Shown piece by piece: positions 1-7,600 of a DNA stretch of 64,000 nucleotides. Position 1 is the stretch's first letter. Every line of letters begins with the position of its first letter. The stretch comes from Glutamicibacter sp002979865 (GTDB lineage Bacteria > Actinomycetota > Actinomycetes > Actinomycetales > Micrococcaceae). The notes under the pieces are model-generated. The model did not search any database. It was not told the DNA's origin and saw only the letters and a list, made by a program, of their open reading frames with translations. The stretch spans positions 1 through 64,000 of the forward strand of contig NZ_CP188297.1 of the NCBI RefSeq assembly GCF_050030965.1. Reading direction: 5' to 3'. Made by a program: the position numbers and the translations under genes.

Positions 1-1890
1 TCCATGACCTAAGAACTTCGAATTAAGGTTTCCTGGACGCGATGGGTCCGGGAAAACAATCAAAAGATCTGTTGCTAACTTTTCAGCAACTTTTCCTATG
101 TCATCGGCTGATTCAAAATCATCTGCGACTAAAATTTCAGCACCGGACGAAGATAGAGCCGTAACAATATCTGCGTGTAGGGCTTTGTGGCCTTCACGTT
201 GAAATAGCAGCGTTATTCCATAGCTGTTACGTTCGATCCTTTTGCTCGCTACAATAAAGTCTTCATCAACCATATCCGGAATATGTACTACATTTTTGAT
301 TCCGGCTTGCTTACACGCAGCTACCATTGATTTATCTGGGCTTGTAATAGCATCAGATATGGAAGAAAGTATCTTCGTTCGCATTGTAACTTCGGGGCCC
401 AGAAGCGTTTGCGATATGATTACTGTACCGCGATCCGCCAGCGCCTTCCTGCTCTTTTTATCAATAGAATAATTATCGCCGATCAATATGATTGAATCAT
501 ATTCTTTGTTTTGATTATCTTCAAAACCATTTACGTTTATAATACGCGCAAATACTTCCGTAGGATCGGTGATACTAAAATTTTTTCCATTTCCGAAAAT
601 GTCGAATTTTGTGACATTTATTCCTAAGGAAGCTATCTGGCGATAGAATACGTTTGATGGGGAAAAGGTAAACTTCCAACGTTCTCCTATCAACAATACA
701 TTTTCGCCTAGTTTTTTAAACAGGAAACCGTCTTTTTTATTGTCTTCCGATCCTCTATGCGCGGTCGAGGATAACTTATGCTTTGTTGAATCCTGCAAGT
801 ACGTGTTGGTATTCGTTCCATCAGTAGGGTGATCATGGAGGTTAGATTCGAATTGCCGGTACCAGGATGATCGAGCGTTAGAGTCCTCCGCTTTCCATGA
901 ATCGCTTTCCATTAAGGATTCAATTGCCATAACTCTGGAGGCCGCTTGATAATATTTGGTGAATTCATCATACGTTCGGATTGAAATTTCTTGCAGAGAG
1001 TCGCTCTCGAGTAAATTGCGTGTCAGACTTTCACACGTCGCTATATCAGCAACTCTTAGACTATTTTGAAACGAACTGGCGGATATGTTGTCTGGCTCTA
1101 ATGAAACGATAGGTAAACCCATTGCCGCGTACTGAACAATCCGGCTTGGAGTTTCAAAATAACCTAAATCGCCAAGCTCTTTGAACCACATGGGCTGGTC
1201 TTTGTAAGTTTGGAAATATTGGGGGATATTGACCGCGATTTTTGCGCTTGACCCAACCCTTCGTATTTCCTCTTGGGTATCCAAGTATCCGCCGCTGAGT
1301 CCAAGGTAATCTGGATTGACATTGCCGTGAATCTTTAAGGACGAGGAAAGCAATCCTAGGTCATAATATCGTTGGCGTCTTATAGGACCAACTGCATTTC
1401 CCAAGAAAAGAAGATCGCTCTCTGGTTCATTTTTTCCGTAAGAATACGGGAACTCAATAGAGTCCGTCCAGAATGGAAAATTGATGCCCGTAGGATACCC
1501 GAATTTTGATTCGTAAAAATCAAGAATCGGTTTTCCGCCGCAGTGAAGCACAACATCATATTCGTTAATTGAGTATTTATAGGTTTGGTTCCAAAGTACC
1601 GGATCGTCAGATAACCAAACATAAAGTTTCGCACCTGAAATTCTGAGTCTCCTGAGTAGTGGAATTGGTAAAGCTGAAGGTCGGAAAACGATGATTATAT
1701 CTGGCTTGAACTCAATAGTGTCGTCGATTGACCTTTGAACTAATTCCAGGTCCTGGCCTTCAGTGATGTACTCAAATCCCGAAGTCAGTTTACCGGTCTG
1801 GTACACGTGGTGTCCACGGTTCTGAAATGCCCTTCCCAGAGACCTAATCACGTGCATCTCTTGGATTCCATCAAACAATACTACGCGCAT
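1..1890 (-). CDS. Glycosyltransferase-like protein (CgeB/GT4-like), C-terminus cut by window edge
   Basis: The reading frame stays open for 630 codons from an ATG at 1890 to the window edge, so the C-terminus is missing. The start is preceded by GGAG six bases upstream. The N-terminus (MRVVLFDGIQEMHVIRSLGR) looks like a Rossmann-type sugar transferase fold. Around residues 255-275 the segment TPSRIVQYAAMGLPIVSLEP resembles the donor-binding C-terminal region of CgeB/DUF3880 and GT4 glycosyltransferases. A second module begins near residue 410 (GENVLLIGERWKFTFSPSN) and looks like another alpha/beta domain. No signal peptide or membrane segment is visible, so a cytoplasmic or membrane-associated transferase for surface glycans is likely. 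Codon use and base composition are much AT-richer than the genes to the right, which suggests separate acquisition. The exact family and substrate are not known. Confidence 0.72.
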   Translation of the reverse strand, partial: MRVVLFDGIQEMHVIRSLGRAFQNRGHHVYQTGKLTSGFEYITEGQDLELVQRSIDDTIEFKPDIIIVFRPSALPIPLLRRLRISGAKLYVWLSDDPVLWNQTYKYSINEYDVVLHCGGKPILDFYESKFGYPTGINFPFWTDSIEFPYSYGKNEPESDLLFLGNAVGPIRRQRYYDLGLLSSSLKIHGNVNPDYLGLSGGYLDTQEEIRRVGSSAKIAVNIPQYFQTYKDQPMWFKELGDLGYFETPSRIVQYAAMGLPIVSLEPDNISASSFQNSLRVADIATCESLTRNLLESDSLQEISIRTYDEFTKYYQAASRVMAIESLMESDSWKAEDSNARSSWYRQFESNLHDHPTDGTNTNTYLQDSTKHKLSSTAHRGSEDNKKDGFLFKKLGENVLLIGERWKFTFSPSNVFYRQIASLGINVTKFDIFGNGKNFSITDPTEVFARIINVNGFEDNQNKEYDSIILIGDNYSIDKKSRKALADRGTVIISQTLLGPEVTMRTKILSSISDAITSPDKSMVAACKQAGIKNVVHIPDMVDEDFIVASKRIERNSYGITLLFQREGHKALHADIVTALSSSGAEILVADDFESADDIGKVAEKLATDLLIVFPDPSRPGNLNSKFLGHG

Positions 1891-2212
1891 GCAATTCTCC
1901 TACTGGCTATTTCCCAATTCCCGGAGCACTATAGTTAGGAACTGTGGCATATTAGCCTATTTCGACAGCCACGTCTTATTTTAGCTCGCTATTCTACCCA
2001 ATTAAAATTTTATTTTCTCTCCAACGTACAGCCATAGAATTCCGAAGTCGCCGATGGTCCCGCAATGTTTAGTATCCCGAATAAGTATCTGTCAAACAAT
2101 AGAGGCTATGTATTAGGCTCCTACACGCACGAAGTAAGTCACCAAGGTCTGACCTGTATCAGTCAAACCTCGGTGACTAGAGAATATAATATACGTTGGT
2201 CCAATGAACGGG
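1891..2212. other. AT-rich intergenic region between the glycosyltransferase-like gene and serA
   Basis: No gene is visible. The region holds the 5' side of the leftward glycosyltransferase-like gene, with a perfect leftward TTGACA at 2095-2090 but no convincing -10 hexamer at normal spacing. It also holds the hairpin that follows serA (2137-2178). A rightward TATAAT occurs at 2184-2189, but there is no rightward gene for it. Confidence 0.5.
2137..2178 (-). terminator. 17-bp hairpin downstream of serA
   Basis: Two 17-base arms (2137-2153 and 2162-2178) are separated by an 8-base loop, 35 bases beyond the serA stop. Read as leftward RNA all 17 positions pair, two as G-U wobbles. Read rightward the same positions are A-C mismatches, so the structure is built for the serA direction. 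A U-run after the stem is lacking, so this could be a terminator without a tail or an mRNA 3' end structure. Confidence 0.6.
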
Positions 2213-3808
2213 CTAGTCAGCCAAGTTAATTTCTCGTGCGACGCTCGCACCGATCGCCGCACCCACAACATCCAGAACGCCCTGTGGCAGTGCCGAATCT
2301 ATGTTGATAACAGCCAAGGCCTCCGCCTTCTTTTCATCTCGGGCTACCTGCATGCCGGCAATGTTGACGCCCTGCTCCCCCAGCACGTTGCCCAGCGAGC
2401 CAACGACGCCTGGACGATCCGCGTAGCGAACCACGATCATGTGATCCGAAATAGGGATTTCGATTTCGTGGCCGTTGATGCCTACGAGCTTCTCGATCTG
2501 CTTAGGACCGGTCAAGGTACCCGCTACAGCAAGCTGGGTGCCCTCGTTGGTGGACCCCTTGATGGTCAGCTGGTTGCGGTATTCAGGCGAATCAGGGGTG
2601 GTGATCAGACGGGTAGCAACACCGCGCTGCTCAGCCAAAACCGGGGCATTCACGTAGGAGACCTGATCCGAAACAACGTCCATGAAGACGCCTTTGAGTG
2701 CCGAGAGCTCCAGTGCCTTGACATCCAGTGAAGCGATCTCGCCGGCAACTTCAACGTCAATGCTGGTCAGCGAGCCGGAAGTCAATGCGTTGAAGATACG
2801 ACCCAGCTTCTCAATCAGCGGGATGCCAGGGCGCACGTTCTCATCGATGACGCCGCCGGCAACGTTCACAGCATCCGGGACCAATTCGCCGGCCAGTGCC
2901 AGGCGAACCGACTTGGCAACCGAGACGCCAGCCTTTTCCTGTGCTTCATCGGTTGAAGCGCCAAGGTGCGGGGTGACGGTGACGTTCTCGAATTCGAAGA
3001 ATGGAAGATCGGTGCTTGGCTCCTTGACGAACACGTCAATGCCAGCGCCTGCAATCTCTTCATTCTTCAACGCTTCGTAAAGCGCGTCTTGATCCACCAG
3101 ACCGCCACGAGCCACGTTGACCACGTATGCGGACTTCTTCATCTTGGTGAAGGCATCCTTGCCCAGCATGCCCAGGGTTTCCGGAGTCTTTGGCATGTGG
3201 ATGGTGATGAAGTCGGCCTCAGCCAACAGCTCGTCCAAGGTCAGCAGGGTGACGCCCAGCTGTGCTGCACGGGCAGGAGTGACGTATGGGTCGTAGGCAA
3301 CGATCTCCATGCCGAAGCCCTGCAGGCGGGCAGCAACCAGTGCACCGATGCGGCCCAGGCCGATAATGCCGGCCTTCTTCTCGAAGAGTTCAACGCCGGT
3401 GTAGGCGCTGCGCTTCCATTCGCCGTTCTTCAGCGATGCGTTGGCAGCAGGAATGCGGCGTGCCAGGGACACGATGTGGCCCACGGTCAATTCAGCCGCG
3501 GAGATGATGTTGGAGGTTGGAGCGTTGACCACCATGACGCCAGCCTGGGTGGCTGCCTTGATGTCTACGTTATCCAGGCCCACGCCGGCACGGGCGATAA
3601 CCTTCAGGTTCTTTGCTGCGGCGATAGCTTCGGCATCCACCTGGGTTGCGGAGCGAACGAGGATTGCATCTACCTCGGCAATGGCTTCGAGCAGCTGGGA
3701 GCGGTCAGCTCCGTCTGTCTGACGAATTTCAAAGTCGGGGCCGAGAGCAGCAACGGTTGCTGGGGAGAGTTGTTCGGCCAGAAGTACGATTGGCTTGTTG
3801 TCAGACAC
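2213..3808 (-). CDS. serA: D-3-phosphoglycerate dehydrogenase, long form with ASB and ACT domains
   Basis: This enzyme catalyses the first step of serine biosynthesis in the cytoplasm: oxidation of 3-phosphoglycerate to 3-phosphohydroxypyruvate with NAD. At 531 residues it is the long actinobacterial type. The N-terminal catalytic domain carries the NAD motif GLGRIG at residues 150-155 and the family's catalytic triad Arg234 (NVARGG), Glu263 (FVKEP) and His281 (PHLGAS). An allosteric substrate-binding domain follows (about 320-450), then a C-terminal ACT domain (about 455-531), which in relatives mediates serine feedback. The start is GTG at 3808 with AAAGGTG upstream. The gene stands alone, followed by a hairpin. 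It has the same orientation as the ilvBNC genes 47 kb to the right. Confidence 0.97.
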   Translation of the reverse strand: MSDNKPIVLLAEQLSPATVAALGPDFEIRQTDGADRSQLLEAIAEVDAILVRSATQVDAEAIAAAKNLKVIARAGVGLDNVDIKAATQAGVMVVNAPTSNIISAAELTVGHIVSLARRIPAANASLKNGEWKRSAYTGVELFEKKAGIIGLGRIGALVAARLQGFGMEIVAYDPYVTPARAAQLGVTLLTLDELLAEADFITIHMPKTPETLGMLGKDAFTKMKKSAYVVNVARGGLVDQDALYEALKNEEIAGAGIDVFVKEPSTDLPFFEFENVTVTPHLGASTDEAQEKAGVSVAKSVRLALAGELVPDAVNVAGGVIDENVRPGIPLIEKLGRIFNALTSGSLTSIDVEVAGEIASLDVKALELSALKGVFMDVVSDQVSYVNAPVLAEQRGVATRLITTPDSPEYRNQLTIKGSTNEGTQLAVAGTLTGPKQIEKLVGINGHEIEIPISDHMIVVRYADRPGVVGSLGNVLGEQGVNIAGMQVARDEKKAEALAVINIDSALPQGVLDVVGAAIGASVAREINLAD

Positions 3809-4689
3809 GGGTGTGGCACCTTTGCGATTTCTTGGGCTGATGCTTGCATGAAAGCAGCGGCTAATCGCTGCTTACATTTCCAGAGTAGCGCTATGCATCC
3901 CCCGTTTTCCCTTGAATTCACGCATGTTACGCACGGAAAATCCGACTTTGTGAAAACTTTCACTTATTCGATAAACTGTGACGAGCGCTATCCTGACATC
4001 AACGGATATTCTTGCGAAATTTCCGCATCCAAGCCCAACCTGCCGTCTGCCGCCAGGTTTATTACGGTCCGGGATACGCCACATAGAACCAGTTGATTCC
4101 CAGATCCTCTCAATGGCCGCCAGCACTTGCGGTAGCGTTCATCCACCAAATAGCACTCTCGCCCTTGGAACAGAGTACCGCCTATTCGTGAACGCATTAT
4201 TTTCCGGCGGGAACACCTGTCCAAGGCACACTGCAGCATGCAGCGCACCGAGTGTCTGGGGAATCCTGAAACCACATACTGGCATCTTCGGCCGTGTGAC
4301 CTTGGGGGATGGCTCTGGCGCGCGTTGGCGCTTGACGGCCCATACCCCGTCTCCGTTTGGGAGAAGGGACCAGGCCAAACCTGAAGCAGGATGGTTCGCA
4401 GCCCGACGACGTGGCCATCACCCGATGGACCCTCCTGCCTGTTCCAGCGTGGTGCGCCTGGACGGCGGTCGAGGCTTCCGTTGCCCGTCCAGGACTTGAA
4501 TCTGCGCAGGCAGCGTCCGCACCGCTTAGTTGGCCTTCTCCCCAGAGCCACACCCTAGATACTCTCGTTTTCCGTGTAACCGCTATCTGGCTGATGCAGG
4601 CAGTCCATATTCTGGGATCAGGTGTGGCCTACTTGCTTGCCGCGCTGTTGATTTTCCCGTTGAAAACGGGTTCTCTCCAAGGGGATGGA
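3809..4689. other. Long intergenic region between serA and the giant secreted protein gene
   Basis: No convincing gene is present; the open frames here are short or lack coding character. An in-frame extension of the downstream gene back to 4357 is open, but it would place 111 unlikely residues before a normal signal peptide. The region contains a CRP-like palindrome (3949-3964). It also contains a small perfect hairpin CCCGTT-GAA-AACGGG (4656-4670) just before the ribosome-binding site AAGGGGA of the 4690 gene. Confidence 0.6.
3949..3964. promoter_or_regulatory. CRP/GlxR-like operator candidate
   Basis: The sequence TGTGAAAACTTTCACT matches the CRP/FNR-family pattern TGTGA-N6-TCACA except for the last base, and its core GTGAAA-AC-TTTCAC is a perfect palindrome. 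In corynebacteria GlxR uses this kind of site. It lies 141 bases upstream of the serA start and about 725 upstream of the rightward gene. The function is inferred from motif similarity only. Confidence 0.5.
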
Positions 4690-7600
4690 ATGAGCGCGGC
4701 GGATCTTCATGTCAAGGAATTACCGCTTTCCAGCGCCCGTCGCATGCTGCTGATATCCATTGCCGGCGCAGCTTTTGCGGGCTTGGTATTTTCCTTGCTC
4801 GTTGCCCTGCCCGCCCGAGCTGCCGATCCCTGCCAGCCAGCTGATAATCCCATCGTGTGCGAGAACTCCAAGCCGGGTGCTCCCTGGACCGAATGGGATA
4901 TCCAGGGCGCAGGAGACAGCTCGATCCAGGGTTTCGCCACCGACATCAGCGTCAATGTCGGCTCGCCGGTCGATTTCAAGATCGATACCGATGCGCCGGA
5001 CTACACCATCGATATCTACCGCACCGGCTGGTACCAGGGATTGGGAGCGCGGAAGATCACCTCGATCTCCCCCAGCGTCCCGTTGCCGCAGAATCAGCCA
5101 GAGTGCCTGACCGAGCCCTCCACCGAACTCACCGACTGCGGCACCTGGAAGGTTTCGGCGAGCTGGAATGTCCCGGCCGATGCGGTCTCCGGCGTCTATC
5201 TTGCCAAGCTCACCCGCAGCGACAACGGGGGCTCAAGCCACATCACCTTCGTAGTCCGCGATGAAGCCAGTACCTCGGACGTGCTCTTCCAGACCTCGGA
5301 TCCCACCTGGCATGCCTACAACCTCTATGGCGGATCCGACTTCTATTCGGGTGCGGCCAATGGGCGCGCCTTCAAGATCAGCTACAACCGCCCCTTCGCC
5401 ACCCGCGGCGGCATTGAATCCAGGGACTTCTACTTCGGTGCCGAATACCCGATGGTCCGCTTCCTGGAACGCAACGGCTATGACGTGAGCTACTTCTCCG
5501 GAGTGGATACGGACCGGCACGGCGACCTGCTGGCAAACCACAATGCCTTCCTCTCCGTTGGCCATGACGAATACTGGTCCGGCGCCCAACGGGCCAATGT
5601 GGAAGCCGCCCGGGATGCCGGGGTGAACCTGCAGTTTCTCTCCGGCAATGAGGTGTACTGGCGGACCCGCTACGAGCCTTCTAACACGGGAGGAAATGAC
5701 TACCGGACCCTGGTCAGCTACAAGGAGACCTGGTCCAATTCCAAGATTGACCCGTCCACCGAATGGACCGGCACCTGGCGCGACCCGCGTTTCGCCTCGC
5801 CAGGCCAAGGCGGAGGATTGCCCGAGAACGGCTTGACCGGAACGGCCTATATGGTGAACTCCGGAGATCTTCCGGTCACCGTCAATAGCCAAGAAGGAAA
5901 GATGCGCCTGTGGCGTGACACCGAATTGGGCGGCCAGGAACCCGGCAGCACTACCGAGCTGGCTCCGCACACCGTGGGCTACGAGTCCAACGAGGACCTG
6001 CCCAACGGCTTCCGCCCGCCCGGGCTCATCCACCTGTCCACCACCACGGGCGAGATCCCCGAGTACCTGCAGGATTTCGGCAACCAGGTGGCGCCGGGAA
6101 CCACCATGCACCACCTCACGCTCTACAAGGCGGCCAGTGGAGCCAGCGTCTTCTCGGCAGGTTCGGTGCAATGGACCTGGGGCCTGGACCAATGGCATGA
6201 CGGAAATGGCGCTGAGGAAGACCCCCGGATGCAGCAGGCAGAGGTGAACCTGCTGGCCGATATGGATGCCCTGCCCTCCACGCTGATGGGCGAGCTGGCC
6301 TACCCAGACGCGCCCAAGGATCTGCAGCCGCCTACCGTCCAGGTCACCGAGGCACCGGCGAGCGCCGTGGGCTTTGGCGACCAGGTCTCGGTGAAGGGAA
6401 CGGCCAGCGACGGCCAGGGGCAAGTCGCGGCCGTCGAATATTCCTTCGACGCCGGGCAAACCTGGAAGCTGGCGCAAGGCACCACGCAATGGTCCATCAA
6501 CGCGGTGCAAATGGGCACCGGTGAGCAGGATTTGCTGGTGCGCGCCGTCGACGATTCGGGGAATTACCCGCAGAAGGGAACCCCGGTCCCCTATGAGGTC
6601 ACCGGCCCGTACAGCGCCTATGGCCAGTTCACGCCACAGACCCCGGATTCCGGCGACGGCTCCTCGGTGGAGCTGGGCCTGCGCTTTACCGCAGCCAATG
6701 ACGGCTATATCACCGGGGTGAGATTCTACAAGTCCAAGGCCAATACCGGCACGCACACCGGGACGCTGTGGAACCTGAACGGCACCGCCCTGGCCACCGC
6801 CACATTCTCCAACGAAAGCGCCGAAGGCTGGCAGACTGCCATGTTCAGCAATCCGGTGGAGGTGCAGGCCGGCCAGGAATTTGTCGCGTCCTACTATGCG
6901 CCCCAGGGCCATTACGCCATGCAACTGCAGGACTTCGCCTACCGCGGCGTGGATGCTTCCCCGGTCAAGGTGGCCGGCGGCTTCGGCACCCCGTCCGCTG
7001 GCCTCTACAGCAGCTCTGCCGGGTTCCCCACCACCGCGTGGGACCGCAGCAACTACTACGTGGATGTCCTCTTCGAGACCGGTGCGTCCATCGAGCTCAG
7101 CGCCTACGGGCAGACGCCGCTGAATACCGCCCGCAGCGTCCCGGTGGCCACCGCTATCGGCACCACCTTGTCGAAGCAAAGCGATCCTGCTTCGGTGGGC
7201 ATCACCGTGAAGAATTCTTCCGGGCAGGAAGTCGCCGGGCAGAGCGCCTATGACCAGACCACCCGCCGAGCCACTTTCACCCCGGACGCTTCGCTGGCAG
7301 AAGGCGAGGCCTATACCGTGGTGCTAGCGGCCAAGGACCTGACCGGAAATGACGTGGCCCGTGGCAATACGTGGTCCTTCCGCACCATGCTGCCGGTGCC
7401 CGAGGATCCTTCGGCCTGCCCGTGCGGGTTCTACAACGACCAGGAAATCCCGGCTGATCCTGCGGTCAACGACGGAACCCCGGTCACCCTGGGCACCCGC
7501 TTCAGCGCCGATACCGACGGGGTGCTCAACGGGTTGAAGTTCTACCGTTCCCCGGGGGAATCCGGCTCGCATACCGGCTGGCTCTACTCGGCTACCGGCA

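Noticed and set aside
2966..4096. Rightward open frame of 376 codons over serA
   Set aside because: It is antisense to serA and continues into non-coding sequence without any recognisable domain.
4357..4689. In-frame upstream extension of the giant secreted protein (111 codons)
   Set aside because: It would bury a normal signal peptide. A good ribosome site stands before the ATG at 4690, and the extension has no coding character.
5233..7179. Long leftward open frame (648 codons) opposite the giant protein gene
   Set aside because: It lies fully antisense to well-recognised domains, has no family features and is an artefact of high GC content.
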